From: Cytidiella melzeri
Taxonomy: Eukaryota > Basidiomycota > Agaricomycetes > Polyporales > Irpicaceae
Direction of reading: 5' to 3'
Length of the DNA: 64,000 nt
Assembly (NCBI GenBank): GCA_022592445.1
Contig: JABYQR010000062.1
Location: forward strand, 97,695-161,694
The notes below the pieces were generated by a model. It ran no database searches and was not told where the DNA came from. It saw only the letters and a list, made by a program, of their open reading frames with translations. Made by a program: the position numbers and the translations under genes. How positions within the stretch are numbered: the first letter of the stretch is position 1; each line of letters begins with the position of its first letter. Shown here in pieces: positions 44,240 to 55,700 of the stretch.

Positions 44240-45430
44240 TCTCGAAAGAGTTGCTATATCGATTTCAGAGTGCTTGAGGTGGTACGGAGAGGCTTTACAC
44301 AGCGAATGGATGTACCTAGGGCTTGTATGTACGCACGTCTGTCATAATGGTGAACAATGTTATATATTGCTGCCACTACTACTTTACATCGAGTGCTGGG
44401 CTTTTACATTAGTTTAAAATCGTTTACCGCATGCCACTTGGCCTTTACATTTGTCATGGATGGCCTGACTAGCCCTTAATTTTCGCAATTTACCTCTTGT
44501 TTTTATCTGTAAAACTTTGGGCTGCAGCTCAGTTGCAACCTTTCATGCATAAACTCCTTTGCACGTCTATTAAGCGCCCGTATCACGTGGCTTAGACGCT
44601 CCACACGGTCACATTACTTGCTACTACGTCACACTAGCATGTGACTTAGCTTAAGTAAGACCACATGGCTACAAACACATGGCTCAGCCCATAGCTAGGG
44701 TTTGACGTCATAGATACCATCCACATGGGCTCCTTATTGTTCTTTCCCTATTGTTCTCTTTATGGAAGGATGTTCTCACAGGTGTGGGAATGGAATACAA
44801 TAGTTGGTCTCCTTTTAGATAGATTCTCTCACGGGTAGAGTTCTTGGCAAGGACTAGACAATAGCTATTGTTCTCTTTTAGGTAGTTCTTTTGTTCTTCG
44901 TTCACACGGCTTCTTGCAAAGCCTGCCCTCAACATGGTCTGTGCGCAGGTCCCTGAAGTCTATATATACTGCTGCATGTACGCTCCTAGCCCCCCATCTC
45001 GACCTCTTGGTCTTTACTGGGCTAGGTAAGCAACCCCCTCTTGTACTACATAGCTGGTAGTAACAATACTAACTTGGTCTTTACTGGGCTAGCAACTTGC
45101 ATAAAGTTTGATAGCTGGTGAGAGCATTGTGCTTCAAGCCTGCCACCACCTCTTTGTCGTCTTCCACATCGTGTCCCTTTTAGTTGCGTCGAGCTTCGTC
45201 TCCGTGACAACATTGCAATGTAAAGGACCTGCCTTATGCGGACATCATTATAATGTCTAGCGCGCGCGATAAACCCCCGCCACGCAATATAACGCGCGAT
45301 AACATTTTGTTTTTTTACCCGATGAACATCGCGCTCATTGCTCTTTGCCTCCACTATAGCCCGAACGCTCGACTGTGTTTCCTCTCGCCCCTTCTTACAC
45401 CGCTTAGCTTGACTCTCGGCCTCTGTGCGC
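44240..45430. repeat. Spacer with LTR-like features
   Basis: The stretch 44640-45100 has repeated attgttctctttt motifs and a TATATATA box at 44963. A 20-bp direct repeat, cttggtctttactgggctag, occurs at 45007-45026 and 45074-45093. This resembles a solo LTR promoter region, but I could not fix ends or a target duplication. The rest of the interval shows no gene. Confidence 0.35.
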
Positions 45431-45435
45431 AACAA

Positions 45436-48253
45436 ATGGCACCCAGGCCAATGCCCCCTCCTCAGGTCGACCTCGAGAACGACGACAATGAAGTTCACCC
45501 CGACGAGGCGGTCGACTTCGACTCAGACGACGAATTATCAGGGGACGAGGCCCTACCGCACAGAACAGGTGTTCACGGACGTACAGACAGGTATAGGTCA
45601 GCGCTGGAGATGCTCCGCCTCGAGGAAATCGCCAAACGCATCGAAGGAGCCATCGAAGTTCTCTCGGAGAAGTTTAGCCTCGACGTCGCAAATCTCGTCT
45701 ACTACATGACGCTGCTTCAAGGCGAGGAGGCGGATACTGGGAGAATCAGGTACGAGTGTTTATAATTCGCTATCTACTGATTCTGACTCCATCGTTGAAG
45801 ATACGCTCGCACTGCGTTCTTGCACAGCGACCGGTTCCCGTTCATGGTCCGCAAGTGGAGACGCGGTCGCGACCGCGTGCACGGGAAGGGATACAGCACC
45901 CAGGCTGCTCGTAGGTTGCTGGACAAATGGTCCGTGGAGAATGTCAACGTGCTCATCAACCGCGAGATGCGTGAGCTCGCCCCGGTCATGCGCGCACCGA
46001 TAAAGGACCTCACCGCCGACAAGCTGCTCGAGCTCAACCTTCAAGACTTAGCGAGCACAATCAAATTGAAAGCTCCCGTGCTGTGGGATGTACTTCACAG
46101 CGCGTCGTCGACCCCCGCACAGCTGGATCGAAACAGCTACAAGGATCACACGGCGGTAAGTACTTGTGCATGCATGTCATGTGAACCTGTGTTTGACGTT
46201 CGATTTCAGTCCATTGTTATGATGGCAAGTACGTGCTGCTACGGTCGTTCGCACAAACGCTGCCGTCTCCAGCAATTCAACAGCGTTTACTTCAAGGCTA
46301 GTGGGCTTGCAGCAAAGGTGCACAACACAACACACGCGTACGGAATCACGATGAGTCACTCCTGGGTGTACCATCTTGTTGACAAGCTCTCGGACGACGC
46401 TAAGCGACAGCAGCGTGAAGACGTTGCTATCTATCCCATCTTCCTCTCGCAGGACAATCTCAACCTCGGATTTCATGTCTACGAGCAGCGCACCACCAAT
46501 CAGCACCACTTCGAAAGCGGAACTGCTGCCACGCTCTTTGTCATCCCCGACTTGAACGTGGTCTGGCCGGAACGCAAGGCCTATCAGCAGCACCGCATAG
46601 CCAATGTCGACAAGTTCATCACAGCCGTGGGAATTCAAAAACTTGAACTAGCTGCAGCGCCTCGCCTCCGACTCCATGCTATCCATCATGTCCTCAAGTT
46701 TCTCACTGGAACTGTGGCTTTTGACTTTGACTCGTATGAGCACAAGCATTCCCCAATCTTTACACATCCAGCTCCTACTCACCAGCTCCCTATCGGAAAG
46801 GCGCACGCAGTCCACCAGTATGTTCTTGATACTGTACATATAGAGTCTGCGTCTCAAGAAGGCACCCGTCAATGCATCGATGAGTGGATGAAACAACTCA
46901 AGCTGGACGGACCAGAGGAGACGTTGAGGAACCATCCGGTCTTTCAGCATCTGCTTGTCTGGATTGGAGATCAACTCACGACCGTCCGTGTTCGCTCAAT
47001 CAAGAAGGACCGCAGTGAGGACTTCAACTTCGTCCAGAGATTTGATCAACTTGTCGAAATCTTTGGATGGTTTCACGCGCAGCTTGCTGAGGAGCATTCG
47101 TTTCACAAGCAATACTACAAGAGTATGGACCTCTTCGGTCTCCGACACGGCTTCGAGCTTCTGAGACGCAAGGGGCTACATAGCCCATCTGTTAAAGGTA
47201 TGCATTGATGGAACAGCTCTTGTCTGTCTGCTAAAAATGCCTGTTAGGTCCGTTCCACCATGGAATGCAAGAAGCACTGTGGCATATCGCCGAGGCACGC
47301 TTCCGTGATCTTTGGTGTGTCGTTGCCAAGGTCACAAAGCTCTCTGACTTGCGGAGCCTTCTGCCCAACCAACTTCATGACCTTGCTGCTCGCATTGTTG
47401 ATAACTACGCATCCACTGCTGCCCTGCAGCTTCAGAAACAACTTCCAGTCGAAGAGCAAGACGATGTTCTCATGCAAGGCATTCTATTCTGCCGCGATTT
47501 ACTCAACTACATTGAGCTGGATGACTCAATGAAGACAGGAGATGTTGGTAGGATGGAGGACCTTCTTCCACGTCTTCTCTTTCGGTTCAATGGTGGTTCA
47601 AGCTCAAATTATGCTATCGAGCTTCTAGAGCTCCTGCAGGGTCTTCAACATGAGTGGCCTCCAGAGTTACGGTAAGCTGTACAGCTCAATAGTACAATTC
47701 AGCTGCTTACATATGCCTCAGATCCTTCATCTTGCGCTACTGCTGGCTTGCCAATACCACAGGCCAAGAGGGGCGCTTCCTTGCGTTTGATATGCTTCAA
47801 GAGCATAACATCCGAGATATTAAGGTCAGCTTGATTGCATGTCTCATCTATTGTCTCAATGTGGCTCACATTTTTAAGCACACTTTTGCTGTTCATGGCC
47901 CTTTCTCGACCTGGGAATACATCAAGAAACTTTCAGCCTCAATTCCGGCTCAGCGGCGAATCAAAGACCATGTCAAAGCTGAGTTCAATCACTTCCGACG
48001 GGGAAAGTCTCATACGACACCTGAATGGGAAAAAGATGTCGCTGGCCTGCAGGAATCCTACAGAGTCAACTCTACTCATGTCTACAGGCCTGGCCGTCAT
48101 ACAGCATCTTCACCATTGGATTACATATCTTTAGGTGGTGACCATAAGAAGCTCACAGCTACAATTCGTCGCTGGAAGGTAAAGCGTGTCTCAGTAAGGT
48201 CAACTGAGGAGGTTTTTGTTGATTCAGACAACGAAGAAATCCCAGTTACATAG
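45436..48253 (+). CDS. DUF6589-family protein
   Basis: Exons lie at about 45436-45750, 45801-46155, 46210-47199, 47249-47671 and 47721-48253, with standard GT-AG introns. The protein begins with an acidic leader (LENDDNEVHPDEAVDFDSDDE). Typical DUF6589 blocks follow: SIVMMASTCCYGRSHKRC, GITMSHSWVYHLVDKLSDDA, DNLNLGFHVYEQRTTNQHHF, SGTAATLFVIPDLNV, VWIGDQLTTVRVRSIKKDR and LVEIFGWFHAQLAEEHSFHK. Near the end are HTFAVHGPFSTWEYIKKLSA and FRRGKSHTTPEWEKDVAGLQ. The family has no established biochemical role. It is large, multi-copy and fungal, and the conserved D/H residues and copy behaviour make a transposase-like role plausible (inference). The gene converges with the RecQ helicase at 48734, 480 bp away. 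Frames look intact. Confidence 0.82.
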
Positions 48254-48733
48254 GGCACACATGTATTGATACAGTAGAACATGCACTCTCTGAATCACAT
48301 CTGGTTGAACAGCTGTACAAGGTGTTCTGCAAGCTCATTCACATACAACACTCAACCCGTCACAGGGACATTGTTTGTATCTGACACAATTGATGAGCCA
48401 TTGGTTCCAACATTGTCAAAAACAGATATAGCGCACCTGGCATGCAGTTAATGTCTTGGTCTTGGTCTTGGTCTTGGTCTTGGTTTTGGGTCTGGTTCTG
48501 CAATTGACTTTGACAATTCTATGCATGCACAAGACTGTCAGCAGATTATACATGAAGAGAGATGCAATGATGCTGATACAAGAGGTACCTTCACTTGGAG
48601 ACTGAACGACAGGAGGTTTGAACACGATACATAGCTGGCCAGACTGGGATCTAGCATGCGGCTCAGCAACTGGATTCTGCGAGATGTCAGTTGTAGTCGT
48701 CATGTTAAGTCTGATTACTGGTCGTGGCCGTGG
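48254..48733. repeat. Convergent intergenic region with CTTGGT repeat
   Basis: It separates the stop codons of the DUF6589 and RecQ genes. Positions 48453-48485 hold five to six tandem CTTGGT hexamers. The region must contain both transcription terminators; none can be pinpointed. Confidence 0.5.
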
Positions 48734-51700
48734 TCAAGGTCTTGAAGGGGTAGACAGTAGAGCACTGGAATCATTAGTGGCAGTCATGACAGGTGTCACA
48801 TCCAGGGAGATCTTATTAGCGGTTTTGCGACGCTTTGGCTGCGGTTTTGGCAGGTCTTCTTTGTACGGGTTTGTCAGATCATCACGTATGGCTAACACAA
48901 AATCCAAGGCACGATTAATCTTGCGTTTTGTCGATAGTCTAGGCGCACGAGTCAGCTTGAGAGGTGAACAAGTATCCAAAGATACAAGCTCCAGAAGCCC
49001 AGTAATAGACGAGAGCAGAGTAGCAGACTCAGAGAAAAAGCATGGAGCTGGTTCCGTTGTTGACGATAACGATAGGAGTGGCTCTTCGTCTATAACCAGA
49101 GGGGAGTCTTGTCGAGAAAACCCGTTGCTTTCTGGCTCGTACTCCAGAACACTTCCTGGTGGGTCGGAAGGATTTGCGGCCTCTTCTTCTTGTTTCCTCG
49201 CCTTACGAGCATCTCTTCTTGCAGCGTTTTGTACAATGTTGGCGTTAGTGCGTCGTGTTGCTGTCGCCGCCTTCTGTTCTTGAGTCTTTTGTTGCTTCTT
49301 TTGTGCATGGTCGGTCAGCCAAAAGAAGTCCGCGTCGTCCTTTCGTTCGAGTACTCTAAGGCCTAGCTCATCAGCCCAGTCCCAGTCTGGCAGCGCAATC
49401 TTGAGGTCCTCGAGCGTCTGAATACGTGCATGCTTAGCAAGAGTGATCAGCACTTGGTCGTCGATGTAAGCCTCAGCGGGAAGTACACCGTGGGAAAATT
49501 CAGACAGCCAAGTCTCGCAACGCCATACGTGCAAGTCCTGCAAGACATATTTGTAACGTTCGCGCCAGCGTCGTTTTGTGTTGTTCGAGTACTGCGGAGG
49601 TGCAGGTGGAGGAGGGCGAGACTCGATGCGTGCAATCAGAGCCAGTAGGCTTGCCTCATCTTCAGACAGAGCTGCCCGATGGCTGTCTCCGTGTTTGCGA
49701 AGGCAATTGTCGCAGCAGGGTACAGTGAGCACTGTCATAGGAGTCAGCGGGTGGACAGATACGGTGATAGGCTCACTGTGACCTCTATTGGTAACTGGAT
49801 TGTCATAGTACCTGTCTGTGACTGCGCGTCGACAGGCCTTTGTTTCCGCGATCTCTCTCATGCTTTCCTCCACATTCTTACGGTAATTCTCCTCATCCGT
49901 ATCCTCCTCCTCGTCCTCACGTTGTCCCTCTTCCACGTCTGCCTCGTTACCTATATTGTTTCCATGGTCGTTGCTCTCATCCTCGCCATCATCATTATCC
50001 TCGTCCTCGTCTTCGCCTTCGTCTTTGTCCTCATCTTCGTCCTCGACCCCGACCTCTCCTGCGAGTCCCTCGCAGTCCTCAACCTCAGCCTCGCCCACCT
50101 CAACCTCCAGCTCGTCCTCGCCCATTTCAACCTCATACTCGACCTCTCCTTCAATCTCTTCCTCGCTGACTTCAACCTCGCCCTTGACCTCTCCTTCAAC
50201 CTCTTCGTTCTGCGCCGGATCCAGTGTACAGAGATCTTCGTCCATTGGCATGCTGTCGTCGACTTCCTCAACCTTGATCTCTGTCTCTCGTGCCTTGTTT
50301 GTCACCTTGCCTGTAGTGTAGGCTGTGCGGCGTTTCCGCACTTTCTGAAGCACAGACGGTTCGACGAGAAGAATAGCGAGGGCCGGTTTTCCATCGCGCC
50401 CTGCTCTGCCAACGTGCTGAGTAAACTCGCTGAGTTTGCGAGGGGCGAGGTACTGAACGGAGCGTCGCACGTTGCCAAAATCAATTCCCTGTTGCGCTTA
50501 TCAGTCAACGCACGGACTCATTGGACATCGTACTCACCAGGCCTGCGACCTCAGTTGCCAAGAGCACATTTATTTTTCCCTCGCGGAATCGTCTAATGAT
50601 CTTGTGCTTGGCTCTCGGACTTTTGGTTGCCCACATGGAGAAGATTTGCTGACGGTACGGGGAATCCAGAGGAAGCTTTTCTCTGAGGTATTAACCTGCA
50701 CGACGTGTTGTATCTCGGGTGTTGAAAAATACAGTCGTCCGAACAAGGGGTTTATGTTCAGCTACTTCATCGAGTAAGAAGTCAAGCGCTGGAAAGTCGT
50801 TCTCACCACCAACCATTTTGCAGACGATTGTCGTAAGATTCGCTCGGTCGTTGCCGCAATTCAATATGAAAGAGTTGTCGCGTGTGAACGACAGAATGCT
50901 GATGAGCGAGTCAACTGCGGAGGGGGTGAGAGTGGCGGAGGCAGCAAAGATCGGTTTTCCTGGAAGGTATGACCGCGTCTTCTCGAAGAGGCCAAAGGCT
51001 GTGCGGAATTTGTCTTTCCAATCCAGAATGCAGTGGGCCTCGTCAATAACTGTACCAATAAAGTGCTGCGTCCAGTTCGCGTCTCGCATCATGTTAGAGA
51101 ACATGGGGTGGCAAAAAATCATCTCGGGGGAAGTAAGTATCACCCGAAACTGATGATCTTGCAGTTTCTAGTACACAGGGGTGAGCAACGCGACGAAAGT
51201 CATATCCCACATTGATTACGCACCTGATGTAGAGTTTTGTCGGCAGCTAATTGTTCTGCGTTCACAACGAGGGCCGGAAGCCCCATTGCGTCGCAGCGAG
51301 CAGCCTGCGCAGACATGCATATAGTCAGCGCGTTCGGGAAGAATGGTATCAGCGTAAAGTGAGACATACCATGTCGTTCTCAAGCATGTTCAGCGGAGAA
51401 ACAATGACGAGCTGAGATTTGTTGGTGTCGTCCGCGAGCAGGCACGACAGAAACGCGAGAGTTTTACCAGACCCGGTGGCTGATACAAGTATCACATCCA
51501 TACCGAGCAGGAAAGCCTCCCCCGCATCTGTCTGGTACCATCGAGGGATTTTGCCATTGCAGCGAGTCTGTACCTCTCGCGTGATGGTGTTTCGTGTGTT
51601 TGCGGACGAATAGTTCAGCTCCGAGTCGTCGGCGGCTGCTTTCTGCACCCGGTCAAAGTTCCGGTAGGTTTGAACGTGTAGTTTCGTCCGGGGAGCGTCT

Positions 51701-51903
51701 GGCTGTATCCTCTTGAGTAGTACTGAGTCGGACTCGGGTTGTGCTGAGTTTTCCGTTGCTTTTCTGCAAGGTGTGCAAGTTGGAGCCAATCTCCGAGGTG
51801 TCGAAGGCAAAGGGAGGGAAGGCCGATTATTAGTCGGTTCACCAGGCAGTTGGTCGTCCGGAATGAGCAAGAAAAATGTGTCGTATTCATCTTCAGAGTT
51901 CAT
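48734..51903 (-). CDS. RecQ-like DEAH-box ATP-dependent DNA helicase
   Basis: The gene starts at 51903. Exon 1 carries RWYQTDAGEAFLLGMDVI and Walker A SATGSGKTL. Short exons follow with LTSPEMIFCHPMF, the DEAH box TVIDEAHCILDWKDKF and motif III FAASATL. Later come INVLLATEVAG and motif VI QHVGRAGRDG. This order is RecQ superfamily-2 helicase, which unwinds DNA 3'-5'. The C-terminal 550 residues (from 50470) hold a very acidic EVE/DED-rich stretch. A Cys/His part with CCDNCLRKHGDS resembles the RecQ zinc-binding site. A lysine-rich helical tail ends in PKPQPKRRKTANK. No HRDC domain was recognised. Genes of this kind are amplified in many fungal genomes, often in subtelomeric or mobile settings. 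All exons read open, with introns near 51365-51305, 51220-51150, 50690 and 50510. Confidence 0.85.
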
Positions 51904-52067
51904 AGTCGATGTGCGGCTGAGTTATACGTGAGAGGGAGACGAGGTGGTCGAACGCGAACGAGAGACAGTCAAACGGCGGGATGATGTGTCTGGCGACTCG
52001 GACGTGTAAGTTAGCAATTCAGTATTCATTTGACGCGCATAGATAAGATTGACGCGCAACATCTTTG

Positions 52068-52305
52068 ACGTTTCTTCGTGATCGCCGAGACATGCCGCGA
52101 ATGATCTACCCCCACACGGGCGAAAAAGACCAGACGTTCTGCTGCCGCAGAACTTACAATCCGCGCCATCAAATTCTCGTTTTAGATTTTGAAATCGCAC
52201 CATCAAAACTACTATAAATGGCAGGAGCCCTGGCGACTGCCTCCGGGAGCGCAGCGACCGTGTCTCCAGAACGTCTGGGAACGAGACTAGGAAGTAGCGA
52301 ACGCA
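52068..52305. repeat. Interspersed ~235-bp repeat upstream of the helicase gene
   Basis: It is about 90% identical, in opposite orientation, to 31022-31250. It contains a TATA-like ctataaatgg and a CCAGA-ACG-TCTGG hairpin about 10 bases before a CTAG. Its position just beyond the helicase promoter suggests it may mark the edge of a mobile unit. Confidence 0.8.
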
Positions 52306-52707
52306 GAGGATCGAGCTTCTGGGTTAAATGAGGTGAGTAACATACTAGGATAATATGGAGGCTCTCACGGACTTGAATCAAACACTCCGTTGGGTTCCCG
52401 GCAGTAGCACGCAGTACATGTACGCGTTGCGAGTCTCAACTTGAGAAACAAAATACTATGTCTTGCTTCGCAATTTGTGCGCCGTGTTTAGATTCTTTTT
52501 GGGTGTGCATTGCTGTCGCCATCTGGCCATGCGTGGTATAGAAATCTGTCTAATGGAGTGGAAAGGCAGTGGGAAGACCAGACACTGTAGATTCGTATGA
52601 TGCGTGCACACATGCTATCGAAAAATCTATAGGGCTGCTCGAGATGGCAGGTGTGGGACATATCAAGCAACACATGATGGTCAAATCCGATACAGCAGTA
52701 TTGTACA

Positions 52708-55700
52708 CTAGAAAGGACTGTCGTCGAACTTTGCACGCGAAAAGTCGACAAGAAGCAGGCGGTCGTTGCCCAACGCTAGCCTTTCCCCGTGCCATTTCCC
52801 TTCGGTATAAAACTCGCTTCTGTGTACAGGTGGAATCCACATAATCCTTCGACCTTCCTGTCTGTCTAGAACCCACTTCCCGTCATCCGATCGATAGCAT
52901 GGTACCTCTGAGCTAGTGAGCGTAATGTCAGCTCCGATGAGGGACGATGATTCGCCTGTATCCTCAACAAATTCCAGCGTCTGCGTCGTGTCGGTCATTG
53001 CCCTGGCGTTCCTCCAGGTAGCAGAGTATCGCTTTCCGGATTTGCATTCAAGGGTGATGTCGTTGTCGGCTGTCAAGTATTCTCGGCCGCGGACCCTCAC
53101 AACACGTTCATCATCGGAAGGTACGTTTCCTCGCGCAGCCAGAACTATGCGAGGTTCAGCGCCATCAATTTGCTCGATTGTCCAGCAATCAATTCGCTTA
53201 GTTGTCGTGTACTTTGGGACTGCACAGTGGAAGAACCCCAGTGTGCCGGGGGTGTATGGTAAGATTTGGCTCAGTTCCTCATAGTCGTCCTCCATAGTGA
53301 TCTTCTGCTGTGCCATTGGCTCATCTTGAGACCGGTCCCAGAGATGCCCACACCCATTGCAGTCACAAAAGATGATGTAGTGGTTGTCAGATGAGAATAC
53401 TGCGTCCATGACACGTGTTGAGTGCTCGCGTAGGACATTTTGAAGTGTCCAGTTGTGAGCATCCCATACTCGCACTGTTCCATCCTTTGAGCCGGCGACC
53501 AACAGCTGCCCATCGTCGGAGAAGTGCACGCAGGTGAGATTCTTGGTATGATTGTCGTCCATATCCTGGTTGTGAGCAAAAGCTCCCGTCTCCCAGATGT
53601 TGACAGTCCAACCTGCACCGGAGGCGATGAACCTGCCATCCGGAGAGAACGCGACAACTCTGACGTCATCACGAAGCTCTTCAAACAGCGACACGGCGAG
53701 ATCAGAGATGCGTTCCGCATAGCAGACATGCATGGCAGTAGAGTCATATACTGCAAAAGCAAGCATGCTGGGGTTTGTAGTGGGCGAGAACTGCAGTGAC
53801 AAGACAACGCCAGAGGTCTGAATGTTGTAGACAGAATCGCCAGTCTCTACGTTGTGTACAACTAGGCGACCTGAAAAGCAGCCCGAAGCGACAAGCAATC
53901 CGTCGAACGAGGAAGCCACCGCGGTAACGTAATCTCCACTTCCAGGCTCGAGATGTTGGAAGACTTTCGCCTGTCGGGGAGGATCCACCTCCCACAACTC
54001 AGTACACCTAGACCCTATGCCGCCAATAATGACAGTCTTGTGACCAGGACTCCTCAGCCAGCACAACACCACCTCCTTCATCCTCACAGTGAAATGTTGT
54101 TGACAGCAATCATCGCCAGAGTCAATGTTCCATAGACAACACGACCATTGTTTTCGCTAGAGGCAAGAAGTTCTCCACAGTTCGAGTAAGGATAAAATGC
54201 AACACTCATGATCTTCCCTCCGATGTCGCCATGCAGCGGGATGGTACTAACACCGGTGCAAACATCCCATAACGTGATGGAGTCACCACAAGCTGTAGCA
54301 AGGATTTGGCTGTCGTGGGAGAACGAAAGAGAATTGATCCACGCCTCATGTTTGAATTCAGCCAGTTGCTCTCCAGTTGCAGAGCGTGACAGGTAACTGA
54401 AACCTTGGCCACCAGCAGCGATCATGGTTCCATCAGGGGAGTATTCCAATGCGTCAACACGACTCGACATCAGTACACTCCTAATAGGCCCACTCTTCTG
54501 TCCCTTTGCACCGCCAATAATAACTGCAGCTTCGCATGCCAGGTCAGTTGCATGAGATGATTTGAGAAGCGACTCGTTCGAAGTGAAAGGGAGTGCAGAG
54601 TGGTAGATGTGGGCCACCGAGGCATTGGCGACGTCAAATGCGTTCAAGATGAACCTCCGACCGTCATCGGTCCAGTCGATTATTGTCTTGTACTTGTTGC
54701 CACACTGCATTGAAGATGCCATTAGCACGGGATAGCCCGATGAATGTGTAAGTCATACCGAGGTAAGCCACTCGTGCACATCGGTCAATGAGTTGACGGC
54801 GGTTCGCAGATCCCGTAGGAGCCCAAGGACCTCGAACCACTGTAGCTGACGCGTGGTAAGGAACCGGCGGAGAGCGCAGGCCTTGCTAAGTTGTCCGTTC
54901 TCGTAATCAGCGTCGGAAAGTAGATGTTCCTCGCGATTGCCGTCGGTGAGGAGATGAGCAGCCCAGTATCGGCAACTGTATCTCAACGCTTCGGAGATGC
55001 ATCGATCGAGTGTGGTGAGAGTGACCTCGTCGTTCATAGCATACCGTGGCAGGCCGCAAATATTCTTCTTCAGCCCGCCTTCCATGGTCTCGAAGCAGCG
55101 AGTGGCGGCGTTGGAGTGGTGTGCATCTCGATCAATGTAAAATCGAGGATTCGTACATCGCGTCGAGTCTGAGAGGAAATCAGGGAAGGATTTATGAAAG
55201 AAACGAATGGGGAGGGTGGAATCCTCCGGTACAAGAAGCACGGAGTGAAGTGACCTGAGAGATGTCTGAATGGTAGCCGAGTTCAGGCCCAAGATGTCCG
55301 CCATTGTCGAAGTAGAGACGAGATCACATGCGACTACGAGGAAGCCTAGTATAGATCGAATCCTCTGCATGAAGTTGTCGTCCTTCTTGGAAAACGCACG
55401 TGAAAGGACATCGAGGTAAAGGATGTCGAGGCCAGATGACCCTTCCTTCACAAAGCTGTCTTTCTGGCTCATAAGCGCGTTGAGCTGGTCTTGTGGATTA
55501 CTGACTTCGTCGAAGATCAGTTTAACTGCTGTCGCCGCAAAGATAAAAAGGCCGGAAGATTTTGCCACCAGTTTATCTACGTCCGTTTCACTGGGCCAGT
55601 CCTTGGGAAGGTGGAGGTCGCTACGCCCTGCGCGAGCCTCCGAATCGTTGAGCTTCACCTCTAGGAATCGTCTAATGTCCTTGTCCACTGACGTCGCGCC

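Noticed and set aside
44640..45066. Solo LTR with TG...CA ends
   Set aside because: Possible ends exist, but the flanking 5 bp do not match, so it is listed only as an LTR-like repeat region.
49679..50596. 305-residue plus-strand ORF rich in Leu/Val/Ile
   Set aside because: It lies antisense to the acidic Glu/Asp-rich region of the RecQ gene. GAG/GAC codons read backwards give Leu/Val/Phe, so it mimics a membrane protein.
52255..52310. Helitron 3' end (hairpin followed by CTAG)
   Set aside because: The hairpin and CTRR are present, but the base after it is not T in any of the three copies. The helicase is RecQ-like without a Rep domain, so a canonical Helitron is not supported.
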